A program made the translations under genes and the position numbers. From Sulfurimonas crateris (GTDB lineage: Bacteria > Campylobacterota > Campylobacteria > Campylobacterales > Sulfurimonadaceae): a stretch of DNA of 64,000 nt. Location of the stretch: NCBI RefSeq assembly GCF_005217605.1, contig NZ_SZPX01000001.1:124001-188000 (forward strand), written 5' to 3'. The stretch's first letter is position 1; each line of letters begins with the position of its first letter. The notes under the pieces are model-generated. The model did no database searches, had not been told where the DNA came from, and worked only from the letters and a program-made list of their open reading frames with translations. This document shows, one piece after another, positions 19,363-26,786 of this stretch.

Positions 19363-20028
19363 TTAGCGAGTAATCTTTTTCTGATTTGGAATGTGCAGAG
19401 AAGTAAAGCCCTGCATGAGTTTTATCCAACCGCGACCGAGTGAAACAACTCCTTCTTTTTCAAGATTTTTTAAAATTCTGCTTATTACCTCTCTTGAGGT
19501 TCCTAAAATAGTTGCTATCTGCTCATGGGTCGTATGTATTGTGCCTCTTCCTTGTACAAAAAGCCAATTTAGCACTCTTTGGTCCATTCTTTTAAAACGA
19601 AGCTCTTCAACAAGCTGAAATATCTCTCCGAGTCTTTGTGCACAAAATGCAACTTTAAACTCTCTGTAGGCGGGAGAATTTTCAACAAGCCATTGCATAG
19701 TTTTTGTAGGAACTAACCATCCTGTTATACTCTCATCTACAATTGCTGTTGCAGTCGCTGGAGTTTGAGAAATAGTGCTCAGCGTATTGACGAGGCACTG
19801 CTCCCCTGGGGTTATATAGTACAGTGTGATCTCCCCTTTGCCTATTTCGTCGGAGTGTAAAAAAACTTTGACTGAACCTTTTTCTAAAAATAAAATTCCA
19901 TCATTTATATCGCCTTGATAATAGAGAAACGAGCCGACTCCAGCAGAGACTATTTTGGCATCTTCTTGTACTTTTTGTATGGCATGTGGTTCTAAGGATT
20001 TAAAAAACTGATACTCTTGAAGTTGCAT
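19363..20028 (-). CDS. Crp/Fnr-family transcriptional regulator
   Basis: 221 residues. An N-terminal cyclic-nucleotide-binding-type beta-roll (residues 10-120) is followed by a dimer helix and a winged helix (about 150-205). It has no N-terminal Cys cluster, so it is not a classical iron-sulfur FNR. The recognition helix reads TSREVISRIL, keeping the Arg-Glu-x-x-x-Arg pattern that CRP uses to read TGTGA. Such a site lies upstream of the neighbouring dsrE-like gene. The effector is unknown; the heme- or redox-sensing branches of the family are possible. Confidence 0.88.
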   Translation of the reverse strand: MQLQEYQFFKSLEPHAIQKVQEDAKIVSAGVGSFLYYQGDINDGILFLEKGSVKVFLHSDEIGKGEITLYYITPGEQCLVNTLSTISQTPATATAIVDESITGWLVPTKTMQWLVENSPAYREFKVAFCAQRLGEIFQLVEELRFKRMDQRVLNWLFVQGRGTIHTTHEQIATILGTSREVISRILKNLEKEGVVSLGRGWIKLMQGFTSLHIPNQKKITR

Positions 20029-20048
20029 AATTGCCCTTAAGTTGAAAT

Positions 20049-20076
20049 AACATGATATGAAAAATCATATCATGTT
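20049..20076 (-). terminator. Perfect 12-bp hairpin between the dsrE-like gene and the Crp-family gene
   Basis: AACATGATATGA and TCATATCATGTT flank a four-base loop; on the minus strand it is followed by TTATTTC. It begins 28 bases after the stop of the dsrE-like gene and ends 20 bases before the regulator's start. A terminator for dsrE or an operator for the regulator gene are both possible. Confidence 0.55.
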
Positions 20077-20104
20077 TTGAAGTAGGAGTTACTGTCTTAG
20101 AAAA

Positions 20105-20542
20105 CTAAAAAGTCATCGCTTGTGTGTTTGGAACGTAAAGCGCACCTGCTAAATTAGCAGGAGAAGAAACACCTACGCCATCGACCATATCACTATTCTT
20201 AATGCCGCCAAGTTTTACAAAGCCTTCACAAATCATAACTTTACCGCCTTTTTTTATGAGTTGTGTTATCCACTCTTGTGCAGAACTTCCTGCAAATTTT
20301 TCGTGATTTCCGTCTTTGAGTGCAAAATCGACTGCTTCTGCGGAGACAAAAACTGTACTTTGGATTCCTGCATCTTGCATTGCATTTGCAACCGCTAAGC
20401 CAAAACCTGATTTTACTATAGAACTATCCGTGATTGTTACGACTATTTTTTTCGTATTTTTACTCTCGTTTGTATCTGCATTTACACTTGATACCAATAA
20501 AAAGACTCCAAGGATTCCTGCAACTAATTTTTTGAGGTTCAT
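20105..20542 (-). CDS. Periplasmic DsrE-family protein
   Basis: 145 residues from ATG 20542, preceded by GGAGG; a longer in-frame reading upstream lacks a ribosome-binding site. The start gives a clean signal peptide (MNLKKLVAGILGVFLLVSSVNA). The mature part has the DsrE/YchN-like alternating pattern: VVTITDSSI, a FGLAVANAMQDAG helix, TVFVSAEAV, and GGKVMICEGFVKLGGI with one conserved-position Cys. Members handle sulfur trafficking or act as small binding proteins; a periplasmic copy fits a sulfur-metabolising cell. Probably regulated by the adjacent Crp-family protein through the site at 20615. Confidence 0.75.
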   Translation of the reverse strand: MNLKKLVAGILGVFLLVSSVNADTNESKNTKKIVVTITDSSIVKSGFGLAVANAMQDAGIQSTVFVSAEAVDFALKDGNHEKFAGSSAQEWITQLIKKGGKVMICEGFVKLGGIKNSDMVDGVGVSSPANLAGALYVPNTQAMTF

Positions 20543-20614
20543 TTCAACCCTCCTAAGATAATTTTGCATTTTTTGATGCATGTGAGAATTGTAGAAAATT
20601 TGAGAACTTTGTTG

Positions 20615-20630
20615 TGTGACTCTTATCACA
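20615..20630. promoter_or_regulatory. CRP-type operator TGTGA-N6-TCACA
   Basis: A perfect palindrome TGTGA CTCTTA TCACA, identical to the CRP half-site consensus, about 73 bases upstream of the dsrE-like start, a distance suited to activation. The adjacent regulator has the matching recognition helix. Confidence 0.65.
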
Positions 20631-20714
20631 TAATCTCTCTTAAAAATTTGGCATAGTTCATAGTCAATTAAGCATACGGTAAAAATGAGCAGCATTACTA
20701 TAAATGTGAAAAAG

Positions 20715-20730
20715 TGGTGCAGATTTTGCT
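20715..20730 (+). promoter_or_regulatory. Putative sigma-54 promoter
   Basis: TGGTGCAGATTTTGCT has GG and GC ten bases apart and agrees with the sigma-54 consensus at most informative positions. It lies 43 bases upstream of ATG 20773. Confidence 0.7.
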
Positions 20731-20772
20731 CTTTTAGCATGTAGAGTCTTAATTATAAAAATAGGGAGATGA

Positions 20773-21390
20773 ATGATGATAATCAATAATTTACAAACCG
20801 GATATAATGCATATAACTCTAATTTACAAAACCAGACTTTAGATCCTAAATATGCTGAATCAACAACAGAGAGATCTAAAAAAACAGACAGAGTGACTAT
20901 TTCCGATGAAGCAAAACAACTACTTAAAACAAGTGAAAATACTACATCTCAAAGTACTGATACACTTCCCGTTGAAGCTTATTCTCTTCCTTCTTGGTTT
21001 CAAGATTATATTGTGCCTTCAAATGAAATCGGTGAAATAAATTACGATTTTTGGAATTTCGTTGGAACATTAACAAATGACAATATGCTAGCCGGTGATG
21101 AAAAATCGCAAATAAAAGAGTACCTTCAAAAAGACTCTAAACATCAACAGAGCTTAGCTAATGATAAATTTATAACAGAGCATAAAACGGAGATAGAGAG
21201 TTATGGCTCTTTACTAGAGAACTATTTTCAAGAAGCCCTCCAAGAAAATGGAGTCATATCAAACCAAGACTACTATAACAAAGTTATTTTAGACAAAGAA
21301 AGTAGTGAAATTATCCATCAAAATATGGCAAAAAAAATTGAAAGTGACCGTAGGATACAAGAGCTAATGAATATTTTAGGAGTGAAATGA
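20773..21390 (+). CDS. Hypothetical protein, sigma-54-driven, flagellar-style N-terminus
   Basis: 205 residues, no signal peptide or membrane segment. The N-terminal region (KKTDRVTISDEAKQLL, near residues 36-51) resembles the D-x-V-x-I/L-S-x-E-A-K sequence common in FlgM and hook-associated proteins; the rest is acidic and helical. The GGGAG ribosome-binding site fits ATG 20773 or ATG 20776. With its upstream sigma-54 element it is probably part of the same regulon as the gene at 18293. No specific function can be given. Confidence 0.65.
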   Translation: MMIINNLQTGYNAYNSNLQNQTLDPKYAESTTERSKKTDRVTISDEAKQLLKTSENTTSQSTDTLPVEAYSLPSWFQDYIVPSNEIGEINYDFWNFVGTLTNDNMLAGDEKSQIKEYLQKDSKHQQSLANDKFITEHKTEIESYGSLLENYFQEALQENGVISNQDYYNKVILDKESSEIIHQNMAKKIESDRRIQELMNILGVK

Positions 21391-21414
21391 ACTTCAAAAA
21401 AGTCGTATGATAAC

Positions 21415-21472
21415 CCTTTATAGTTTTAATGATATACAACAAGCAAAAACGGTTCCGATAAAATATGATACT
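21415..21472. repeat. 58-bp direct repeat, copy 2 (sigma-54 element pointing into the preceding gene)
   Basis: 55 of 58 positions match 19302-19359. It retains GGAACCGTTTTTGC on the minus strand (21443-21456), but there is no gene on that strand in front of it: transcription from here would run antisense into the 3' end of the 205-residue gene. Confidence 0.85.
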
Positions 21473-21518
21473 ATAAACTGATTTGTGTTACTATTTTTTA
21501 GCATAAATGGGGGGATAG

Positions 21519-21896
21519 ATGAAATCAACATATAGCTATTTTAATCCGCTGACGAGCGAGAATCTTGATATGTGGAACGAGCTCGAAGGATCGGAGGGAA
21601 ATATTTTCTATATTACACTTGCCGAGGATGAGATCACGGGAGATTATACAAGACTCACACTCTTTAAAGACGGCTATGACTCTCAAAAGTTCGGCGCAAA
21701 GAGCCACGACTACCCCGAAGAGATATTTGTTGTAAAAGGTCGGCTCTACGACAAGGCATTTGGTATATGGCTAGAAGAGGGGCATTACGCCAGCCGACCG
21801 CCGTTTGAGCTACATGGTCCGTTTGTTGCCGATGGTGATGTAGTGATATTTGAGATCTCAAATGTGAGTCAAAGGGTGCAAGGAGGGAAGGAGTGA
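21519..21896 (+). CDS. Cupin-fold small protein
   Basis: 125 residues. The pattern SHDYPEEIFVVKGRLYDKAFGIWLEEGHYASRPPFELHGPF matches the two conserved cupin motifs with His/Glu ligands, as in ChrR-like or AraC-type sensing cupins. The metal site is plausible; the substrate is unknown. GGGGGAT precedes the ATG. Its stop overlaps the first codon of the degenerate YjbR remnant. Confidence 0.75.
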   Translation: MKSTYSYFNPLTSENLDMWNELEGSEGNIFYITLAEDEITGDYTRLTLFKDGYDSQKFGAKSHDYPEEIFVVKGRLYDKAFGIWLEEGHYASRPPFELHGPFVADGDVVIFEISNVSQRVQGGKE

Positions 21897-22018
21897 ACTT
21901 TGCCTATCCATTTGATAAAACAGCACGTATATATCGTATCGCTGACAAGATGTTTGCGCTTACGGCGGCTAGAGAGTCTTTGGCAGTAAAGCTGATGAGA
22001 AGAAAAAACTTTAGGTAG
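21893..22018 (+). pseudogene. Truncated YjbR/MmcQ remnant, broken copy of the gene at 23749
   Basis: From GTG 21893 the frame encodes NFA, then YPFDKTARIYRIADKMFALTA, then an unrelated tail ending at TAG 22016-22018. The middle part matches YPFDKTVRVYRVADKMFALTA of the intact gene 1.9 kb downstream. The segment between NFA and YPFDKT (about 15 codons) and everything after the match are missing, so this is a deletion remnant rather than a working gene. Confidence 0.75.
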
Positions 22019-22122
22019 TAAAGATAGTTTAAAATAGTATATGACATTGTGAAGCTATCTTTTCAAAGGCATATGTAGTACAAATTTTAGATATTGCTTT
22101 TAATAACACTCTAGGAGAAAAA

Positions 22123-22545
22123 ATGAATCTAAAGATCTACCAGATCGACGCATTTGCTAAAACCGTTTTTGAGGGAAATCCTGCGGCGGTTGTGCCGCTT
22201 GAAGCGTGGCTTGACGATACGTTAATGCAAAAGATCGCGATGGAAAATAATCTATCTGAGACGGCGTACCTTGTCAAGGAGAAGGCGTACTACCGCATTC
22301 GTTGGTTTACCCCTTTGACAGAGGTAGATATGTGCGGACATGCCACGCTTTCAAGTGCTTTTGTGCTTTTTGAGTCAAAAAGTGGCTTACTTCGGGTACG
22401 AAAAGATGGTGAACGCTACGTGATGGATTTTCCTGCTCAAAAGCTTATCCCATGTGAAACTCCGCGTGCTTTGAAAGAGGCTTTTTCGCAAGAGATCATG
22501 GCAGGTTACGCCGTGAAATATCTTGAGGGAGTGATACAGCTATGA
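22123..22545 (+). CDS. PhzF-family protein lacking the central and C-terminal domain (in-frame deletion)
   Basis: 140 residues against about 260-300 for the family. The N-terminal half is well preserved: IYQIDAFAKTVFEGNPAAVVPL, NNLSETAYLV with the catalytic Glu, and WFTPLTEVDMCGHATL. After residue 120 it jumps to GYAVKYLEGVIQL, which resembles the last strand of PhzF proteins. The second domain with its conserved Gly/Asp residues is therefore missing while the frame stays open. PhzF proteins are diaminopimelate-epimerase-fold isomerases; this one is probably inactive or serves another role. Its stop overlaps the next start (ATGA). Confidence 0.7.
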   Translation: MNLKIYQIDAFAKTVFEGNPAAVVPLEAWLDDTLMQKIAMENNLSETAYLVKEKAYYRIRWFTPLTEVDMCGHATLSSAFVLFESKSGLLRVRKDGERYVMDFPAQKLIPCETPRALKEAFSQEIMAGYAVKYLEGVIQL

Positions 22546-23162
22546 AAACCGTTCTCTTTGAAAACTGCGTTGTTACACCGAGCAAAGTGGTCTGTATCGG
22601 GCGCAACTACGTCGAACATATACACGAACTGGGCAATGAGATACCAGAAAATCTTGTCGTATTCAACAAGCCAAATTCAAGTGTCAGCGACATGCTCTTT
22701 TTTATCAGCGAGGATACGAGGTTTGAGGGGGAGATATGTTTTTTGATTGAAAAAGGAAATATTGCGGGCGTAGGGTTTGGGCTCGATCTCACCAAAGCAG
22801 ATACCCAAAACAGCCTTAAAGCCAAAGGCTTGCCATGGGAGCGTGCCAAAGCGTTTGATAGTTCAGCGGTGCTGGGGCATTTTGTCGCTTTTAACGGCGA
22901 TATTACGAAGTTGCGGTTTGAACTTTTTATTAACGACACGTTACGGCAGTTTGCGACTTATGATCTGATGATCTACAAACCCGACGTGATGCTGAGAGAG
23001 ATCGCTTCATTTATGAGTTTTGAAGACGGTGATATAATCATGAGCGGCACGCCAAAAGGGGTGGCAACCTATAAAATAGGCGATCTTTTTGAGGGAAAAA
23101 TCTATTGCAACGAAGAACTTTTGGTCGTTTCAAAGTGGGAAGTTAAAGAGAATAAAAAATAA
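22542..23162 (+). CDS. Fumarylacetoacetate hydrolase-family protein
   Basis: 206 residues, the short single-domain form. CIGRNYVEHIHELGN, the metal ligands in RFEGEICFLIE, GFGLDLTKADTQ, WERAKAFDSSAVLG and IIMSGTPKGV are the family signatures. Members hydrolyse or decarboxylate 2-oxo acids such as acylpyruvates or oxaloacetate in the cytoplasm. It is coupled to the PhzF remnant by a four-base overlap, so it may have lost an upstream partner function. Confidence 0.9.
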   Translation: MKTVLFENCVVTPSKVVCIGRNYVEHIHELGNEIPENLVVFNKPNSSVSDMLFFISEDTRFEGEICFLIEKGNIAGVGFGLDLTKADTQNSLKAKGLPWERAKAFDSSAVLGHFVAFNGDITKLRFELFINDTLRQFATYDLMIYKPDVMLREIASFMSFEDGDIIMSGTPKGVATYKIGDLFEGKIYCNEELLVVSKWEVKENKK

Positions 23163-23173
23163 AGGAGTTTACA

Positions 23174-23707
23174 ATGGGCAAACGATACGAGAAGCTCAGC
23201 CAAGAGGATAGAGCGTTTATAGATGCTCAGCATCTCTTTTTCATAGCAAGTGCAAGCAACAACGGTGAAGTGAACCTGAGTCCTAGAGGGTATGACTGTT
23301 TTAGGGTTATCGGGGAGAATGAGGCGATCTTTATGGATTATGCGGGCAGCGGTAACCGTACTGCACGTGATATTGAGGCAGGCGGCGAGGTTACGGTGCT
23401 TTTTGTGTCGTTTGAAAAGCAGCCTCTTAATCTGCGTCTTTTTTGCAAAGGTGAGCTTATCGACAAACATGACGATTACGCACGCTCACTTTTTGAAGGT
23501 AGCGATTTTTCAGGTATGCGCCGTTTTGTGAAGCTTCATATCTACTGTGTAGAGCATAGCTGTGGTATGAGCATGCCTTACTATGAGTTTAAGGGCGAGC
23601 GAAACGATTTGCGTGAGTGGTGTCAAGACTCAGATGAAGAGAGGCGTTTGGAGGGTTATATGCAAAAAAATCATACACCGCCTGATCTGAGCAAATACAA
23701 AAAATAG
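23174..23707 (+). CDS. Pyridoxamine 5'-phosphate oxidase-like flavin-binding protein
   Basis: 177 residues. The split-barrel pattern is clear: FFIASASNNGEVNLSPRGYDCFRVI, then FMDYAGSGNRTARDIEAGGEVTVLFV. These proteins bind FMN (or F420 in other lineages), and their substrates are usually unknown. AAAGGAG precedes ATG 23174. It lies 11 bases after the hydrolase gene on the same strand. Confidence 0.85.
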   Translation: MGKRYEKLSQEDRAFIDAQHLFFIASASNNGEVNLSPRGYDCFRVIGENEAIFMDYAGSGNRTARDIEAGGEVTVLFVSFEKQPLNLRLFCKGELIDKHDDYARSLFEGSDFSGMRRFVKLHIYCVEHSCGMSMPYYEFKGERNDLREWCQDSDEERRLEGYMQKNHTPPDLSKYKK

Positions 23708-23748
23708 TAGTATGTTTAATCTTAGTTTTTATGTAAGAGGTGCACAAA

Positions 23749-24099
23749 ATGAACTTTGCTGAGTTAGATACCTATTTGCTCTCTAAAAATGGAGCTACTT
23801 TTGACTATCCGTTTGATAAAACGGTGCGGGTCTATCGTGTCGCCGACAAAATGTTTGCACTTACGGCGGATGAAGAGCCGCTATCCATAAACCTAAAATG
23901 CTACCCCATTTACGCCCTAGAACTTCGCTCTTTGTATGATTCTGTAAAAGGCGGCTACCATATGAACAAAAAACATTGGAACACCGTAAGGCTCGGCGGC
24001 GATGTGGATGATGCGCTTTTAAAAGAGCTAATCGACCACTCTTATGAGCTTGTTTACGGTAAACTTACCAAAAAACAAAAAGAGTCACTCGGACAATAA
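23749..24099 (+). CDS. MmcQ/YjbR-family DNA-binding-fold protein
   Basis: 116 residues from ATG 23749, chosen because AAGAGG is well spaced; a GTG at 23740 is in frame. The family sequence is complete: FDYPFDKTVRVYRVADKMFALTADEEPLSINLKC, then GYHMNKKHWNTVRL and DHSYELVYGKLTKKQ at the end. The fold is CyaY-like (YjbR); the biological role is not established. A broken copy lies at 21893. Confidence 0.9.
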   Translation: MNFAELDTYLLSKNGATFDYPFDKTVRVYRVADKMFALTADEEPLSINLKCYPIYALELRSLYDSVKGGYHMNKKHWNTVRLGGDVDDALLKELIDHSYELVYGKLTKKQKESLGQ

Positions 24100-24110
24100 A
24101 AGGAATCTCC

Positions 24111-24575
24111 ATGGATAAAATCAAAAAAAACACTGTCGTGTCAATGCTTATAAAGTTAGAAGATGAAGAGGGCAACATCATTGATGAGAGTGAGGAGCTT
24201 ATGTATATTCACGGCGGCTATAATCAAATCTTTAAAAAGCTAGAAGATGAGCTTGAGGGGAAAAAAGCAGGTGATACTTTTCATGTTACGCTCACTCCGA
24301 CAGAAGCGTTTGGAGAGTACGATGAGACTTTGGTTTTAAAAGAACTGCTGGATGATCTGCCTGATGATATATATGTAGGTGCAGAACTTGACGGCGAAGA
24401 GGAAGATGTCATTTATGTAGTTGAGAGCATAGAAAAAAAACATGCAGTCCTCAACGCAAATCATGAACTAGCAGGCATCCCGCTCGTAGCAAGCGGCAAG
24501 ATATTAGAGATAGAACAGCTCTCGGATGAAGCTGCAGAAGAGCTGCTTAAGGCGGAGCATGGAGTGGTAACTTAA
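24111..24575 (+). CDS. SlyD-type FKBP peptidyl-prolyl isomerase
   Basis: 154 residues. The FKBP half-sites (VVSMLIKLEDEEGNIID, MYIHGGYNQIFKKLEDELEGKKAGDTF) surround an insert-in-flap domain (AFGEYDETLVLKELLDDLPDD...), the SlyD architecture combining isomerase and chaperone activity. SlyD's His-rich metal-binding tail is absent; the C-terminus is acidic (LSDEAAEELLKAEHG). AAAGGA lies upstream. End of the small-enzyme cluster. Confidence 0.88.
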   Translation: MDKIKKNTVVSMLIKLEDEEGNIIDESEELMYIHGGYNQIFKKLEDELEGKKAGDTFHVTLTPTEAFGEYDETLVLKELLDDLPDDIYVGAELDGEEEDVIYVVESIEKKHAVLNANHELAGIPLVASGKILEIEQLSDEAAEELLKAEHGVVT

Positions 24576-24905
24576 ATTCAATGCATTAATGGAGCAGTAT
24601 TCAAACCTTAAAGAGTATAAAGTTTTTTATGGATTTATGCAAATGAAGGTTTTTAGAGAATTAACTGGTATTCAGTGGTCAATGAGTTTTGAATAATAAA
24701 GTGATTAAAAGTTAAAGAATAACTCTAATAAAATGCAAAATATAAAGTGCAGTTTTATCAAAGCAGATGAAAGAGTTTTAAAAATTAAGATAGTGCTTGG
24801 CATGTGAAAATAAGAAATAAAATATATGACAAATAGCCATATATTTTATGACTCTCAACTTTTCTTGCTAATATATTTGTAATTATTTGATTTTTGGAGT
24901 GTAAA
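24576..24905. other. 330-bp AT-rich intergenic region with a 12-bp inverted repeat
   Basis: No gene is supported here. At 24817-24849 the arms ATAAAATATATG and CATATATTTTAT surround nine bases. The repeat lies about 57 bases upstream of dinD and may be its operator or promoter structure. GGAG at 24896 is the dinD ribosome-binding site. Confidence 0.6.
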
Positions 24906-25745
24906 ATGATAGAAAAAGAGCTTATTCACAGCTTGACTCAAAATTTTGAAGATTTTGTAAATAAAACAGATGATGGTGTCGAGTTTTGGTTGGCGAGAGA
25001 CTTGCAACATCTGCTTGGTTATACAGAATGGCGTAATTTTCAAAATGCTATCTTAAAAGCAAAAACGGCTTGTGAAGTCTCGGGTCAAAATATTGCAGAC
25101 CATTTTGTTGACGTTAACAAAATGGTTGAAATAGGTTCTGGTGCAAAAAAAGAAGTCGATGACATTATGCTTACTCGTTATGCGTGTTATCTCATAGCTC
25201 AAAACGGTGACAGCAAAAAAGAGCAGATTGCTTTTGCCCAAACTTACTTTGCCCTTCAAACACGAAAAGCCGAACTTGTTGAACAAAGGCTGCTGGAAAA
25301 CGAGAGGGTGGAAGCTAGAGCTAAATTAGCTCAAACAGAAAAAGAACTATCAAAAGTAATATATGAGCAAACAGGAGGCAATAATGATTTTGCATATATT
25401 AGAAGCAAAGGCGATCAGGCACTTTTCAACCGTACAACGGCACAGATGAAAGAGAGATGGAATATTAAAAACAAACCTTTAGCCGATTTTATGCCGACTA
25501 TATTGCTAAAAGCAAAAGATTTTGCAACGGAAATAACCATCTACAATGCAAAAGAAAAGAATATGAAAAGTGAGAATCAAATCTCAAATGAACATGTAAC
25601 TAACAATAAAGCAGTACGAGAAACCCTCATCTCTCGCGGAATTGTTCCTGAAAATGTAAAACCTGAAGAAGACATCAAAAAAGTAGAGAGGAAACTTGCT
25701 AGTGAGAAGAAAAAAACTTTAAATGGCAAGGATAAATTAAAGTAA
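24906..25745 (+). CDS. dinD: DNA damage-inducible protein D (BRO-N-type domain)
   Basis: 279 residues from ATG 24906 (GGAG eight bases upstream; an in-frame TTG at 24894 lies in the ribosome-binding site). The N-terminal BRO-like domain reads GVEFWLARDLQHLLGYTEWRNFQNAI, followed by MLTRYACYLIAQNGDSKKEQIAFAQTYFALQTRKAE and a C-terminal RGIVPENVKPEEDIKKVERK, all typical of DinD. E. coli DinD is SOS-induced and affects RecA activity. Campylobacterota generally lack LexA, so another control is likely. Often carried on mobile DNA. Confidence 0.9.
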   Translation: MIEKELIHSLTQNFEDFVNKTDDGVEFWLARDLQHLLGYTEWRNFQNAILKAKTACEVSGQNIADHFVDVNKMVEIGSGAKKEVDDIMLTRYACYLIAQNGDSKKEQIAFAQTYFALQTRKAELVEQRLLENERVEARAKLAQTEKELSKVIYEQTGGNNDFAYIRSKGDQALFNRTTAQMKERWNIKNKPLADFMPTILLKAKDFATEITIYNAKEKNMKSENQISNEHVTNNKAVRETLISRGIVPENVKPEEDIKKVERKLASEKKKTLNGKDKLK

Positions 25746-25764
25746 AACATTAGTAAGGAAAAAA

Positions 25765-25989
25765 ATGGTTTCAGCAAAATATCTTCATCAGGTTCAATCC
25801 CTTTTGCTCTCTGGTTTTATGAGTTTTATCATGTCGGGAGCGATCACATTTATTAACCTAGGGTGGGTGGATGATTTCGTCTCAATTTGGATACATGCAT
25901 GGCTGGTAGCTTATGTTATTGCATTTCCTACCATACTGCTTGTATTTCCCTTTGCCCGTAAGCTTGCTATGAAAATAGCGTCAAAGTAA
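25765..25989 (+). CDS. DUF2798-family small membrane protein
   Basis: 74 residues with two membrane helices (SLLLSGFMSFIMSGAITF and WLVAYVIAFPTILLVFPFA) joined by the GWVDDFVSIWIHAW loop, the usual DUF2798 pattern. Function unknown. It sits 4 bases before the beta-lactamase gene and shares its direction. Confidence 0.8.
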   Translation: MVSAKYLHQVQSLLLSGFMSFIMSGAITFINLGWVDDFVSIWIHAWLVAYVIAFPTILLVFPFARKLAMKIASK

Positions 25990-25993
25990 AAAA

Positions 25994-26713
25994 ATGTATA
26001 AACTGCTTATTGTATTTATGTTGATTTTGCCGCTATCTGATAAAGAACCAAATTTTGGCAAGTATGACGGAAGTGCGGTTATCTTAGATTTGAACAGTTT
26101 AGAAAAAAAAATTTTTGGAAGCAGAGCGGATGAGAGACTTAGTCCATGTTCAACTTTTAAGATCTTAAACTCAATGATCGCTCTTGATAGCAAAGCGATT
26201 AAAGATGAAGATGAGATCATAGAGTGGGATGGATTGAGGCGAGAGTATGAAGCATGGAACCGCGATCACTCAATGCGCTCTGCCATAGCCGTATCTACAG
26301 TATGGTTTTATCAAGAGTTGGCACGGCGCATTGGTGAGGATCAGATGAGTAGGAGCGTAAAAGCTATAAAATATGGAAACATGGATATTTCAAGTTCGTT
26401 GGATGGCTTTTGGCTTGGCGGCGGAAGTATAAAAATATCGCTAAATGAACAAGTAGATTTTATGGCAGCACTTGCTAAAAATGAGTTGCCGTTTTCGCCT
26501 CGCGCCATGAATATTACAAAAGATATTATGACTTTACAAGAGCAGGGGGAGTATAAATTGGCGGCAAAAACAGGAAGCTGCGCCGGAGCTGGTTGGTTTG
26601 TGGGTTTTGTGCAAAATAGTGATAACACTACTGTTTTTGCTTTTAATATCAAGGGCGATGGCGCAAACGGGCTAGAGGCAAAAAGAGTTGCACTAGAGTA
26701 TTTAAAAAGATGA
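25994..26713 (+). CDS. Class D (OXA-type) beta-lactamase
   Basis: 239 residues with a short hydrophobic N-terminus for export. All class D motifs are present: STFK (Ser53 nucleophile, Lys56), STV at 101-103, YGN at 127-129, Trp140 and KTG at 192-194. The family hydrolyses penicillins and related drugs by an acyl-serine with a carboxylated lysine. The N-terminal region is shorter than in clinical OXA enzymes. Chromosomal OXA genes are common in Campylobacterota, so recent transfer need not be invoked. Confidence 0.9.
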   Translation: MYKLLIVFMLILPLSDKEPNFGKYDGSAVILDLNSLEKKIFGSRADERLSPCSTFKILNSMIALDSKAIKDEDEIIEWDGLRREYEAWNRDHSMRSAIAVSTVWFYQELARRIGEDQMSRSVKAIKYGNMDISSSLDGFWLGGGSIKISLNEQVDFMAALAKNELPFSPRAMNITKDIMTLQEQGEYKLAAKTGSCAGAGWFVGFVQNSDNTTVFAFNIKGDGANGLEAKRVALEYLKR

Positions 26714-26786
26714 TTTTACTAAAAAGCAAATTTAAAACAAAAGATAGTAGTATGTTAAATCACACTCATATCATCCAAGGTCGTTG

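Noticed and set aside
22020-22063. AAAGATAG...CTATCTTT hairpin as terminator before the PhzF-family gene
   Set aside because: The 27-base loop is too large for a convincing intrinsic terminator.
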